A DNA stretch of 64,000 nucleotides from Burkholderia sp. WP9 (GTDB lineage: Bacteria > Pseudomonadota > Gammaproteobacteria > Burkholderiales > Burkholderiaceae): NCBI RefSeq assembly GCF_900104795.1, contig NZ_FNTG01000002.1, positions 682,001 through 746,000 of the forward strand, in the 5' to 3' direction. Positions within the stretch are counted from its first letter, which is position 1, and the number at the start of each line of letters is the position of its first letter. Positions 8,374 through 17,301 of the stretch are shown here, in pieces. A program made the translations under genes and the position numbers. Under the pieces are notes generated by a model. The model searched no databases. It was given only the letters and a program-made list of their open reading frames with translations, and had not been told where the DNA came from.

Positions 8374-9386
8374 CAAGACCAGTGCGCCGGCACCCACACA
8401 CGCCCGACCCAATGGCCCGGCACCCAAACCACCGGACGCGGCGCCGGCGCGACATACACGACCCGCGGAGCGACATACACGGACGGCGGAGGCGGCGGTG
8501 CGTAGACAACCGGCGGCGCAACCACCACCGGCTTCGGTGCCACGACCACCGGAGCGGGCGCCACGACCACCGGAGGCGGCGCCACATAGGCCACAGGCTG
8601 CGTGACCACCACCGGCTTCGGCGCCACGACGACCGTCGTGCCACCTGTCGCAACAACACCTGTGCTTGCCACAACCGTCCCGCGCGACGTCACCGTGTTG
8701 CCGTGCGTGCCCGTCACGCTCGACGAGGTCGTCACGACACCTGGCGCAACACGTGTGGCCGAACCGGAGTGATCGACGCTACCGCCATCCCAACCGGTCA
8801 CCGTGCCCGAACGCGAGCATGTCGAGCCAGCGCAGTTCGTCGACGCCGAATGGTTGACCGTATTGCCGTTCGAGCCAGTCACCGATCCGGACGACGAATA
8901 CTGCCCCGGGCCGTTCTTCGTGACATCGCCTGAGGTGGTCGCGGTTTTGCCGTCAGGACCCGTGAGGGAGCCGGTATGCGAGCACGTTCCACCGGCGCAG
9001 TTGGTGTCGCCCGAGTGTTGGACCGAGTTGCCATAGCGGCCCGTCGCGGTGCCCGAATTCGAGAACTGGCCGGGTGCGGTGCGCGTGACCGTGCCGGTGT
9101 TGGTGGCGAGGCCACCGTAGGGGCCGGCAACGCCGCCGGCATGCGAACAACTGGCGCCGCCGCACGAGCCGTAACGCGCGCCGTTATAGGTGCCGTGCGA
9201 GGTGTACGCCGTGCCATGTTGCGACCAGGCGAACGCCGATGCACTGCCGAGCGCGAGCACGGCCGCGGCGGCGGAGAAAATGAGCTTGCGCAGCGCGTTG
9301 CGTGCGCATGAACGGGCCTGCTCCGAGGCGGAAACAGAGGCAACGGCGGAGACGGTGGCCGGGGCAACGAACGAACGATTCTTCAC
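8373..9386 (-). CDS. Secreted Gly/Ser/Thr-rich repeat protein with CxxxxC units and Pro-Val tail
   Basis: A 337-residue exported protein. A GTG start at 9386 is preferred because AAAGGA lies seven bases before it. The signal region is unusually long (about 55 residues) and ends near GSASAFA. The mature part has about three imperfect units of 45-50 residues, each with a CxxxxC pair followed by SH or SR (CGGASCSH, CAGGTCSH, CAGSTCSR) and TG-x-x-G-N/G-x-V motifs. Then comes a Val/Pro/Ala-rich stretch (PPVVVAPAPVVV) and a final WVPGHW / WVPAHW pair resembling YXWGXW repeats. Likely a surface or periplasmic structural protein; function unknown. It is the first gene of a two-gene unit. Confidence 0.75.
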   Translation of the reverse strand: MKNRSFVAPATVSAVASVSASEQARSCARNALRKLIFSAAAAVLALGSASAFAWSQHGTAYTSHGTYNGARYGSCGGASCSHAGGVAGPYGGLATNTGTVTRTAPGQFSNSGTATGRYGNSVQHSGDTNCAGGTCSHTGSLTGPDGKTATTSGDVTKNGPGQYSSSGSVTGSNGNTVNHSASTNCAGSTCSRSGTVTGWDGGSVDHSGSATRVAPGVVTTSSSVTGTHGNTVTSRGTVVASTGVVATGGTTVVVAPKPVVVTQPVAYVAPPPVVVAPAPVVVAPKPVVVAPPVVYAPPPPPSVYVAPRVVYVAPAPRPVVWVPGHWVGRVWVPAHWS

Positions 9387-9479
9387 GATATGTCCTTTCT
9401 GGATTCGGGCCACTCCGGTCACTGCGGCGTGGCAACGAACGGACTATAGAAGGACGCATCGACATAATCGACAAGGAAG

Positions 9480-9556
9480 ATATGTCGCGCTGTTTCACCA
9501 CGAGGAAGCCCCGTGGGACAAGGGTTTGCGGCCTCTTTCCCGGCTGCGCGACATAT
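9480..9556. repeat. 11-base inverted repeat with 55-base spacer in the leader of the repeat-protein gene
   Basis: ATATGTCGCGC (9480-9490) is exactly complementary to GCGCGACATAT (9546-9556). Within the spacer is a smaller CACG...CGTG pair around GGAAGCCC. The element lies between the dld 3' end and the start of the repeat-protein gene, so it could be a leader structure or a pair of operator half-sites. Confidence 0.45.
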
Positions 9557-9647
9557 TCCGACATAGATTGTTACAGGGCAATCGGTGACTCGCCGCCGCT
9601 TCACGCGAACCACGTCCGCGCTCATCATGTCGCCCGGTCGCGGCGCT

Positions 9648-11387
9648 TCAACCCGCCGCTTCGCGGTACTTCGCGAACTTCGAAGTCTGTCCGATTCCCG
9701 GGTTGAAGCAGTTGCAAGGATCGAGCTGCTGATAAAACGCGGCGAGTTGCGGCTTCGCGTGATACAGATGGCCGACGTTATGTTCCGCCGGATATTCCGC
9801 GCCGCGGCGATCGAGCAGCGTCCACATCTTGTGTTCGACTTCGAGGCAATCGTTGCCCTTCCTGACGATGTAATCCTGGTGAAACACGTGGCACAGGAAG
9901 TGGCCGTAGTACAGCTTGATGGAGATCGTCTGCTCGATCTCCGGCGGCAGCGTTTCGATCCAGTCGCGATCATTGCGGCGCAGCGCCACGTCGAGCGCGA
10001 CGATGTCCTCCACCTCGCGCGCATGCACGGCGCGATAGCGGACCGCGGCGCCGGCGGCGGCAAAGCGCTGCAGGAACGCTTTTCTGCCCTCTTCGTCGGT
10101 GCATTCGAAATAGCCGCCCGTCGCGTTCTCAAAGTAGCCCGAAAGAAACGCACGCGTTTCGGCGACACTGTCGGCCGCGACCTTCAGCATCAGGTGATGC
10201 TCGTACTTGTCACGATACTGCTTCATGCGCGGCGGCAGATGGCTCGGGAACAGGCGGCTCGCGGCCTGCATGACGCGGTCGGTAAAATGCGCAGGAAGAA
10301 AACCGAGGCGATCGAACAGCGCGTCGAACCGGCTTTTCAAGCCGAACAGCGCCGGCAGCCGCGACGTGCCGAGATAATTGATCGCGAGGAACATATCCTT
10401 GCCGTATTCCTCGGCAATGTCGAAGGCGTCGCGATGCAGATACTCACCCGAGATCGGCAGATGCTTGAAGTCGTGCAGCGCGTGCCGACGAATATCGGTG
10501 AGTTCGTCCGGCAGATTCGTGCCGATATAGAACACCTTGGCGTTCTGCTCGATCGGAAACGTGTCGAGCCGCACGCCGAACACCATCAGCTTGCCGGCCG
10601 AGCCCGACGCTTCATGGAGGCGCTGCGGATCGGCGTTGAAGCGCGCCGGCGTGTCGGCATCGATCTCGCGCACGTGAGTCGCGTAACCGTGGTCCGATCC
10701 GGCGCCCGCGTCGTGCCGGACGTCGGCATCCGAAAACTCACCGCGTTCGAGCCGGCCAAGAATCTCGTCGGGCGTCTTGCCGAGTTCGATTCCCAGATGA
10801 TTGACGAGGCTCAGTCTGCCCGTCGCATCGACCCGCGCAAATGCCGCCATTTCCGTATAGGCCGGGCCGCGCTGCACCAGCGCACCACCGGAGTTGTTGC
10901 AGACCCCGCCGAATACCGACGCGCCGATACAGCTCGAGCCGATCACGGAATGTGGCTCGCGGCCGAGCGGTTTCAGCACTTTCTCCAGTTGATCGAGCGT
11001 TGCCCCCGGAAGGCAGACGACCTGCTTGCCGTCGTCGATGACATACACCTTCTTCATGCGGGTCGTGCTGACGATCACGATGTCGCGATCGTAGTCGTTG
11101 CCGTCAGGCGTCGAGCCGCCCGTGAGGCCCGTATTCGAAGCCTGCGTAATGACGATCACGTTCGCCGCGATGCATGCCTGCAGCACCTTCCATTGTTCGA
11201 CGACGGTGCCTGGGCGCACCACCGCCAGCGCCTTGCCTGCGCCGAAACGAAAACCCGTGCGGTAGCGTCGGGTCGCGCTGTCATCCGTCAGGATGTGCTT
11301 CTTGCCGACGATGTTGCGCAGATCCGCAACGAGGCCTTGGGCCGCGCCGGCCGGCAGGTTTGCTAGTGCTGCGCGCGCTGCTGACAT
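9648..11387 (-). CDS. dld: Quinone-dependent D-lactate dehydrogenase
   Basis: A 579-residue FAD flavoprotein close in length to E. coli Dld (571). It oxidises D-lactate to pyruvate and passes electrons to quinone at the inner membrane. Residues about 40-215 form the FAD-binding PCMH domain (QASNTGLTGGSTPDGNDYDR, VIGSSCIGASVFGG). The long C-terminal half carries the membrane-binding and cap region, including HVFHQDYIVRKG and NVGHLYHAKP. ATG at 11387 follows GAGGAGAAG. A LysR gene is divergent 156 bases away and may control it. Confidence 0.95.
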   Translation of the reverse strand: MSAARAALANLPAGAAQGLVADLRNIVGKKHILTDDSATRRYRTGFRFGAGKALAVVRPGTVVEQWKVLQACIAANVIVITQASNTGLTGGSTPDGNDYDRDIVIVSTTRMKKVYVIDDGKQVVCLPGATLDQLEKVLKPLGREPHSVIGSSCIGASVFGGVCNNSGGALVQRGPAYTEMAAFARVDATGRLSLVNHLGIELGKTPDEILGRLERGEFSDADVRHDAGAGSDHGYATHVREIDADTPARFNADPQRLHEASGSAGKLMVFGVRLDTFPIEQNAKVFYIGTNLPDELTDIRRHALHDFKHLPISGEYLHRDAFDIAEEYGKDMFLAINYLGTSRLPALFGLKSRFDALFDRLGFLPAHFTDRVMQAASRLFPSHLPPRMKQYRDKYEHHLMLKVAADSVAETRAFLSGYFENATGGYFECTDEEGRKAFLQRFAAAGAAVRYRAVHAREVEDIVALDVALRRNDRDWIETLPPEIEQTISIKLYYGHFLCHVFHQDYIVRKGNDCLEVEHKMWTLLDRRGAEYPAEHNVGHLYHAKPQLAAFYQQLDPCNCFNPGIGQTSKFAKYREAAG

Positions 11388-11543
11388 CGAACTTCTCCTC
11401 GGGAAAGGGTGACTGTGACGCGCCTCGCTTCCGGCCAGTGGCTTCGGGTGCGGCCTTTAAGCGCATCGGATTGACGCCAAGGTTAGAATCAGCGCGGTCA
11501 TTAGTCCAATATCTCGAAGCCACATTTTGGAGACGAAAAAGAT

Positions 11544-12443
11544 ATGGAATTTCGTCAGTTGCGCTATTTCCTCGCCGTTGCCGAGCATCTGCATTTCACG
11601 GACGCCGCCACGCACCTCGGCATTGCCCAGCCGCCCTTGAGCCAGCAGATCCTGAAGCTCGAACGGGAGATCGGCACGCCGTTGTTCATTCGTCATCCGC
11701 GCCGTGTCGAGTTGACCGAGGCCGGGCGGCTGTTTCGCGAGCGTGCTCAGCGAATCGTCGAAGACGCGCGCGAGGCTTTCGTCGAAGTGCAGAATGCGGG
11801 ACGCGGGGAGACGGGTCGACTGTCGCTCGGGTTCGCGGGCTCCACGGTGTTCCACCCCACTGTCGCGCTGACGATGCAACGCTATCGGCACGCCTATGAG
11901 CGCGTGTCGATCAGTTGCGAGGAGAGCAACAGCTCGCTGCTGCTCGACAAGGTTGCCGAGCGGCAACTCGATGCCGCGCTCGTGCGTATGCCGCTGAACT
12001 GCCGAGATCTGATCGTGGAACCGCTGGTGGACGAAGACATGCTGGTTGTGCTGCCGGCGAGCCATCGGTTGAACCGGCGGCGGCGCGTCAATCTGGCAGA
12101 CCTTGCGCACGATCCGTTTATCTTCTTTCCGCGGCCGATCGGTCCTGACCTGTACGACTCGATTATTAGCGCCTGCCGCGAAGCAGGCTTTGCGCCCATC
12201 ATCAGCATGGAGTCGCCGCAGATATCGTCGGCGGCGAACCTCGTGGCAGCAGGATTCGGGGTCGCGGTGGTTCCCGCATCGATCCGGCAGATCCAGGTCG
12301 AAGGGGTGTCTTACCATGAACTGCAAGGCAAGCCGCTTTCAACGGGTATCGCGTTGATTCATCGGCAACGCGAGAAGTCGCCGACCGTGCTGAATTTCGT
12401 GAGGACTTTGCGGCAGCAGCGGGCTGCCTCGCGCGCGGCATGA
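11544..12443 (+). CDS. LysR-family regulator, BenM/CatM-like
   Basis: A 299-residue LysR protein with the typical N-terminal MEFRQLRYFLAVAEHLHF and HTH, and an effector domain resembling the BenM/CatM/CbnR group. It is divergent from dld, so control of D-lactate use is the simplest guess. The general subfamily also regulates aromatic degradation, and pcaF lies about 1.3 kb downstream, so that link cannot be excluded. Confidence 0.9.
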   Translation: MEFRQLRYFLAVAEHLHFTDAATHLGIAQPPLSQQILKLEREIGTPLFIRHPRRVELTEAGRLFRERAQRIVEDAREAFVEVQNAGRGETGRLSLGFAGSTVFHPTVALTMQRYRHAYERVSISCEESNSSLLLDKVAERQLDAALVRMPLNCRDLIVEPLVDEDMLVVLPASHRLNRRRRVNLADLAHDPFIFFPRPIGPDLYDSIISACREAGFAPIISMESPQISSAANLVAAGFGVAVVPASIRQIQVEGVSYHELQGKPLSTGIALIHRQREKSPTVLNFVRTLRQQRAASRAA

Positions 12444-12550
12444 GGCCACCTCGCCACTGACAAACAGATGCCTTTGCCATGCAGGGTGTGAGGTGTAATG
12501 GAGGCGGCCGCCTGCAGACAGGCATGCGGGCTCCGAAGAGCCCACATGTA

Positions 12551-12584
12551 CCGCCTGGCATGGCGGTGTCGTCATGCCAGGCGG
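12551..12584. terminator. 12-base perfect stem-loop between convergent genes
   Basis: CCGCCTGGCATG (12551-12562) pairs with CATGCCAGGCGG (12573-12584) across a 10-base loop. It lies between the 3' ends of the LysR gene and the exported-protein gene, so it can serve both strands. There is no clear T tract, so termination is probable but not certain. Confidence 0.5.
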
Positions 12585-12620
12585 CTTGACGTCACGGCGG
12601 TGATTGCGTTGACCGCCGTG

Positions 12621-12692
12621 ACTGCGGCGATTACTGCGGCAACTACTGCAGCGATTACTGTGGCGATTACTGCGCCGAATCTTGCGGCGACA
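12621..12692. repeat. 12-base tandem repeat spanning a stop codon
   Basis: Six imperfect units with the pattern ACTGCGGCGATT follow one another from 12621. They cross the 3' end of the exported-protein gene. The gene's TAA (12667-12669) lies within a unit, and other units carry the same TAA in the same frame because the period is a multiple of three. Confidence 0.6.
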
Positions 12693-13251
12693 CCTGAACG
12701 GCGGCTGCCGAGACAAAGACAGCGTGAATCGTATCGCCCACCTTAACGTCCTTCAGATCCACGTCGGGACCGACCTGGAGCGTTTGCGTCTGATATGCGC
12801 CGCGCAGCGTGACCAGACGCTTCTTGCGATCGATCTTCTGCACGGTGGCAAGCACCTCGACCTGGCGCGCCGATTCGAAACCGCCCGAGGCCGGGGCGTA
12901 CACCTGCGTGTCGACACGCGCGCGAACACCCTTGTCTTTGCCGGTGACCTTCTCGGCCTTCACGAGCAGCGCGTTCTTGTAGAGCACGTCGACCCGGTCA
13001 CCTATTTTCAACTGGTCGAAACCCGCCACCTGCTGGCTCACCAGTACGACCACCGCGTTACCGCCCGGCCCCTTGAGCGTGAGCGTGCGGGTGCCCGGAT
13101 CGATACCGACGATCTGTGCCTTCACGTGCACCGGCTCCACGGCGCTGACAACGCCCTGCGCCGCATTGGCCATGGCATCTTGCGCCCATGCCGGCTGAGC
13201 TGCGGCGAACGCCGCGACCATCAACGCTGCGCCAATTGTCGCTGCCTTCAT
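12667..13251 (-). CDS. Exported protein of unknown function
   Basis: A 194-residue protein with a clear Sec signal peptide (MKAATIGAALMVAAFAAAQPAWA, shown here only as a type) and a mature part of about 170 residues. The mature part seems to hold two related beta-rich halves: AQIVGIDPGTRTLTLKGPGG and VLATVQKIDRKKRLVTLRGA, each followed by a D-x-L/V-K-V/I-GD pattern. That duplication suggests two OB-like or SH3-like beta domains. No enzyme motif is visible. The gene ends inside a 12-base tandem repeat. Periplasmic location is well supported; function unknown. Confidence 0.75.
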   Translation of the reverse strand: MKAATIGAALMVAAFAAAQPAWAQDAMANAAQGVVSAVEPVHVKAQIVGIDPGTRTLTLKGPGGNAVVVLVSQQVAGFDQLKIGDRVDVLYKNALLVKAEKVTGKDKGVRARVDTQVYAPASGGFESARQVEVLATVQKIDRKKRLVTLRGAYQTQTLQVGPDVDLKDVKVGDTIHAVFVSAAAVQVSPQDSAQ

Positions 13252-13673
13252 ATACGTGCTCCTTGGAAAAATGGTTTGATGCAGCGTAACGGCGATCTGA
13301 AACTTGGGAATGCCGATATTTAACGCCGCGAGTACCTGTACGTCTTCAGGATGATAGTTTTAAGAGGTACGACTCGGACGATTTTACATGGCTTACTGCA
13401 CGCCGTGATTGATCGAATTGTGATTTTCGAATCAATGCGAAATCGATGTAAATCGCCGCGACGTGGCGTCGCAGCGGCACTTTGAATATTGACAATGGTG
13501 TGACATTTCGAGGCTATTCATATTGAGCGGCGTGTCTCAAATGCAAACAGCATTAAACACATACTGCAATACCCGCGAATGGGCAATCAATGTGCCGTGA
13601 TATTCGGATTTAATCCCAACCTTCCATGGTTCGAATTAGATTCACAGTCGAAATACGCCCGATCTACGCAAGG
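13252..13673. other. AT-richer intergenic stretch without recognised gene
   Basis: About 420 bases of lower GC content than the surroundings, between the 5' end of the exported-protein gene and the thiolase terminator. It should contain the promoter of the exported-protein gene near its left end. No open reading frame, RNA gene or insertion sequence is supported. A small RNA cannot be excluded. Confidence 0.5.
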
Positions 13674-13712
13674 CAAAAAAACAGCCTCGTCGCGTGAGCG
13701 AAGAGGCTGTTT
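13674..13712 (-). terminator. Rho-independent terminator of pcaF
   Basis: Read leftwards, AAACAGCCTC (13712-13703) pairs with GAGGCTGTTT (13688-13679) and runs straight into more T residues (the A tract at 13675-13680 on the plus strand). It begins about 65 bases after the pcaF stop codon. The other strand also has a T-rich tail, so it may work in both directions. Confidence 0.85.
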
Positions 13713-13778
13713 CCTTTTTACTTGAACCCGAGCTTGGACCGACGCGCGCGCTGGCCCCTAATCAATCACACTGCTCTA

Positions 13779-14981
13779 TCACACCCGTTCAATCGCGATC
13801 GCAATACCCTGGCCAACGCCGATACACATGGTGCACAGCGCAAAACGGCCTTGCGTGCGATGCAGCTGATACATCGCCGTAGTCACCAGACGCGCGCCGC
13901 TCATCCCGAGCGGGTGGCCGAGGGCGATCGCGCCGCCATTCGGATTCACGCGAGCGTCGTCGTCGGCCACGCCGAGTGCGCGCAGCACCGCGATGCCTTG
14001 CGAAGCGAAGGCCTCATTCAGTTCGATCACGTCGAATTGATCGATGGTCATGTTCAGGCGCGCCAGCAGTTTTTGCGTGGCGGGCGCGGGGCCAATGCCC
14101 ATCACGCGCGGCGCGACGCCGGCCGTTGCGATACCCAGCACGCGAGCACGCGGCGTGAGGCCGAAGCGCTTCGCCGTTTCTTCATTGGCAAGCAGCAGTG
14201 CCGCTGCGCCGTCGTTCACGCCCGACGCGTTGCCTGCCGTGACCGTGCCGTCCGGACGCACCACGCCCTTGAGCTTGGCGAGCGTTTCGAGGCTCGTTTC
14301 ACGCGGATGCTCGTCTTGCAACACCGTGATCGGGTCGCCCTTCTTCTGCGCGATCGTCACGCCGACGATTTCCTGCGCGAGCGTGCCGTCACGTTGCGCG
14401 CGCGCCGCTTTCTGCTGGCTGCGCAGCGCAAAAGCGTCCTGATCGGCGCGGCTGATGTTGTAGTCGGTCGCGACGTTTTCGCCGGTCTCCGGCATCGAAT
14501 CGACACCGTACAGTTTCTTCATCAACGGGTTGACGAAACGCCAGCCGATGGTCGTGTCATAGATCTCGGCCTGACGCGAGAACGCGCTGGTCGCCTTACC
14601 CATGACGAACGGCGCGCGGCTCATGCTTTCCACACCGCCCGCCACCATCAACGCGGCCTCGCCCGACTTGATGGCGCGCGCGGCAATGCCGACGGCGTCC
14701 ATGCCCGAGCCGCACAGACGATTCACCGTCGTGCCCGGCACGCCTTGCGGCAAACCGGCCAGCAACAGCGACATACGCGCGACGTTGCGGTTGTCGTCAC
14801 CGGCCTGGTTCGCGCAGCCGTAGATCACGTCGTCGATCGCGTTCCAGTCGACGTCTTTGTTGCGCTCCATCAGCGCCTTGAGCGGCACCGCGCCCAGATC
14901 GTCGGCGCGCACCGACGACAGCGATCCCGCATAGCGGCCGATGGGGGTGCGAATCGCGTCGCACAGGAATGCTTCGGTCAT
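13779..14981 (-). CDS. pcaF: 3-oxoadipyl-CoA thiolase
   Basis: A 400-residue thiolase that splits 3-oxoadipyl-CoA with CoA into succinyl-CoA and acetyl-CoA, the last step of the beta-ketoadipate and phenylacetate pathways. Catalytic Cys90 is in [11 protein letters not shown], the histidine in [10 protein letters not shown] and the second cysteine in [10 protein letters not shown]. The N-terminus ([14 protein letters not shown]) and [14 protein letters not shown] are very close to PaaJ/PcaF rather than to general acetyl-CoA acetyltransferases. Start at 14981 has a GGAGA site. It stands alone, with a strong terminator and its own promoter region. A paaJ role is the alternative. Confidence 0.88.
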   Translation of the reverse strand: MTEAFLCDAIRTPIGRYAGSLSSVRADDLGAVPLKALMERNKDVDWNAIDDVIYGCANQAGDDNRNVARMSLLLAGLPQGVPGTTVNRLCGSGMDAVGIAARAIKSGEAALMVAGGVESMSRAPFVMGKATSAFSRQAEIYDTTIGWRFVNPLMKKLYGVDSMPETGENVATDYNISRADQDAFALRSQQKAARAQRDGTLAQEIVGVTIAQKKGDPITVLQDEHPRETSLETLAKLKGVVRPDGTVTAGNASGVNDGAAALLLANEETAKRFGLTPRARVLGIATAGVAPRVMGIGPAPATQKLLARLNMTIDQFDVIELNEAFASQGIAVLRALGVADDDARVNPNGGAIALGHPLGMSGARLVTTAMYQLHRTQGRFALCTMCIGVGQGIAIAIERV

Positions 14982-15186
14982 GTGATGTCTCCAGTTGATG
15001 TGCTGCGTGCGCCACGCCACGAGCGGATTGCCGGCGTGGCGCGGGCTGGATGCACGGATGCACGGATGCGCCGGCCCGGCGTCCCGCAAGAGAATTCGAA
15101 CGCGACGGGAAGCGGCTGCAAAGCAGCCCTCACGTCAGATCAGCTTAACGCAGATGATGAACAGCGGGTTCGAGATTCGGGAAATT

Positions 15187-15223
15187 TGTTCTTTATACGA
15201 ACATACGGTCATATATCGAACAA
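15187..15223. promoter_or_regulatory. Repeated GAACA half-sites upstream of pcaF
   Basis: TGTTC-N7-GAACA (15187-15203) is an inverted repeat, and a further GAACAA (15218-15223) repeats the right arm and is complementary to TTGTTC at 15186-15191. The stretch is AT-rich amid GC-rich sequence, about 200 bases before the pcaF start. IclR-family PcaR proteins bind GTTCGA-like sites in pca promoters, so such a regulator is plausible; this is inference. Confidence 0.4.
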
Positions 15224-15419
15224 CTAGCCTCGATAATAGGCGCGCGGCCGAAACCATGTCAAGCGCGGCCACGCCCGCACCAGGGAATACGTGCAGGCCG
15301 CGAAGCTGGTCGAAAAGGATCAGACGATTGACGCGCTCATGCCGGCGCGCCTGTGTTCACGGCGCCGGCACGAGGCTCGATGACAGCTCAAAGACAGCTT
15401 GGGGATCGCTGGAGGATGG

Positions 15420-15437
15420 CCCGGAGAGCGCTCCGGG
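15420..15437 (-). terminator. Stem-loop just after denD
   Basis: CCCGGAG (15420-15426) and CTCCGGG (15431-15437) form a 7-base stem with a 4-base loop, nine bases beyond the denD stop codon at the end of the tetronate operon. There is no T tract, so it may act as an mRNA end stabiliser or weak terminator. Confidence 0.4.
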
Positions 15438-15445
15438 GTCCGCGA

Positions 15446-16426
15446 CTACCGGATCTGGATGTTCTCGTCCGCGACATAGCTGCGGATCACGTCGGCAAAG
15501 CTGCGCTCGCCGCTCAACCCCAGCCTTTCGGCGCGCGACGTATCCCACCGGCCCGGCCAGCTGCCCACGATTTTTTCGACCCGCTCATCCCGCTCCCAGA
15601 CGATGCGCGCGGCGGCGGCGTCGCCCGCGACTTCGCGCAGCGCGGCGACCATCTCGTCGACGCTCACTGAAATGCCCGGCAGGTTCAGCACACGCTGGTT
15701 GCCAAGCGCGGCGGAGTCGAGTTCGAGTCCGGCGATCAGGCTCTCGATCGCCTTGCGCGGCGACAGCAGCCACAGGCGCGTCGAGCCCGCGACCGGGCAC
15801 ACCGCCGCTTCGCCGTTCAGCGGCTCGCGAATGATGCCGCTCGCGAACGACGAAGCCGCCGCGTTCGGCTTGCCCGGCCGCACGCTGATGGTGGGCAGCC
15901 GCAACACACGGCCGTCGACGAAACCACGCCGCGCGTAATCGTTGAGCAGCAACTCCGCGATCGCCTTCTGCGCGCCATATGACGACTGCGGATTCAACGC
16001 CGTATCATCCTGCACGACCTCGGGTAACGCGCCGCCATACACCGCCACGGAGCTCGTGAACAGCACGCGCGGCCGGTGGCCACGCTGCCGGCACGTTTCC
16101 AGCAGCAGCCGTGACGCATCCAGATTGATGCGCATGCCGAGATCGAAGTCCGCTTCGGCCTGCCCGCTCACGATCGCGGCCAGATGAAAGATCGCCGAAG
16201 TCTGGTCGTCGATCACGCGTTCGAGCACGCTGCGCTCGGCGATGTCGCCGACTTCCGTGCGTACACGCTTGTCGTCGAAATCGTTGGCTTGCACTACGTC
16301 GAGCAGCACCAGTTCGGTAATCGTTTGCGGTGTGCCCTGTTTGTCTTTCAGGGAACCGCGCGCGAGCAGTTCACGCGCGAGACGCTGGCCGAGAAAACCC
16401 GCGCCGCCGGTAATCAGTACTTTCAT
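15446..16426 (-). CDS. denD: D-erythronate dehydrogenase
   Basis: A 326-residue short-chain (extended) dehydrogenase with the NAD site ITGGAGFLG at residues 5-13 and the active-site YGAQK pair (Tyr and Lys) near 150. DenD oxidises D-erythronate to 2-oxo-tetronate. The assignment rests on the neighbours: otnI, otnC, otnK and ltnD all lie upstream on the same strand, as described for Ralstonia eutropha. The start at 16426 is supported by AAGGA upstream and by the Rossmann motif lying at the expected distance. It is the last gene of the operon. Confidence 0.9.
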   Translation of the reverse strand: MKVLITGGAGFLGQRLARELLARGSLKDKQGTPQTITELVLLDVVQANDFDDKRVRTEVGDIAERSVLERVIDDQTSAIFHLAAIVSGQAEADFDLGMRINLDASRLLLETCRQRGHRPRVLFTSSVAVYGGALPEVVQDDTALNPQSSYGAQKAIAELLLNDYARRGFVDGRVLRLPTISVRPGKPNAAASSFASGIIREPLNGEAAVCPVAGSTRLWLLSPRKAIESLIAGLELDSAALGNQRVLNLPGISVSVDEMVAALREVAGDAAAARIVWERDERVEKIVGSWPGRWDTSRAERLGLSGERSFADVIRSYVADENIQIR

Positions 16427-16443
16427 GATGGGTTGTGTCCTTG

Positions 16444-17232
16444 TTAGCGGTTCGCGTTCAGATACGGTTTGAGCCAGCCGAGACCGGCCGAGGTGCCTGC
16501 GCGCGGCCGGTATTCGCAACCGATGTAGCCGTCGTAACCGAGCGAGTCGATCAGGTCGAGCAGATACGGATAATTCAGCTCGCCCGTGTCGGGCTCATGC
16601 CGTTCCGGCACGCCCGCGATCTGAATGTGGCCGATGCCCGCCATATCGCGTTTGAGTTTCACTGCAAGGTCGCCTTCGACGATCTGGCAGTGATAACAGT
16701 CGAACTGCACCTTGAGGTTCGGCGCGCCGACTTCCGCGCAGACCGCTTGCGCTTCGTCCTGACGGGTCAGAAAGAAGCCCGGCATGTCGCGCGTATTGAT
16801 CGGCTCGATCACGACCGTGATGCCTTCGGCTTGCGCGGCCTTCGCGGCATACGCGAGATTGTTCAGATACACCTCGCGATGCTTCGCGCGCGGCTGATCC
16901 GCGCCGATCAGGCCGGCCATCACGTGCAGCTTGCGATTACCAATCACGCGCGCGTAGTCGAGCGCCATTTCGATACCGCGCTGGAACTCGTCTTCGCGTC
17001 CCGGCAGCGAGGCAATGCCGCGCTCGCCAGCGGCCCAGTCGCCAGGCGGCGCATTGAAGAGCGCTTGCGTCAGACCGCTCGCCACGAGGCGCGATTTGAT
17101 GTCGGCAGCGGGGAAATCGTAGGGGAACAGAAACTCGACCGCCTCGAAGCCGTCTTTCGCTGCGGCGGCAAAACGGTCGAGGAACGCGTGCTCGTTGTAC
17201 ATCATCGTGAGATTGGCGGCGAAGCGAGGCAT
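16444..17232 (-). CDS. otnI: 2-oxo-tetronate isomerase
   Basis: A 262-residue TIM-barrel protein of the hydroxypyruvate isomerase family (PF01261). Metal-binding and catalytic marks include [22 protein letters not shown] and IGCEYRP. OtnI converts 2-oxo-tetronate to 3-oxo-tetronate for the kinase OtnK. The family also includes Hyi; the operon context decides the call. Start at 17232 has AAGGAG seven bases upstream. It lies 17 bases before denD. Confidence 0.88.
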   Translation of the reverse strand: MPRFAANLTMMYNEHAFLDRFAAAAKDGFEAVEFLFPYDFPAADIKSRLVASGLTQALFNAPPGDWAAGERGIASLPGREDEFQRGIEMALDYARVIGNRKLHVMAGLIGADQPRAKHREVYLNNLAYAAKAAQAEGITVVIEPINTRDMPGFFLTRQDEAQAVCAEVGAPNLKVQFDCYHCQIVEGDLAVKLKRDMAGIGHIQIAGVPERHEPDTGELNYPYLLDLIDSLGYDGYIGCEYRPRAGTSAGLGWLKPYLNANR

Positions 17233-17301
17233 GGCAGCAACTCCTTGAAAACGGTGTGATCCCGCGCGCGGCAGCGACTCATGCCGCACGCGCATATCGA
17301 T

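Noticed and set aside
9585..11366. A 593-codon open frame opposite dld
   Set aside because: Antisense shadow of dld, with Arg/His-rich composition and no domain.
12498..12746. Open frame with Ala-Ile-Thr repeats on the plus strand
   Set aside because: Its apparent repeats come only from the 12-base tandem repeat; it overlaps the end of the exported-protein gene.
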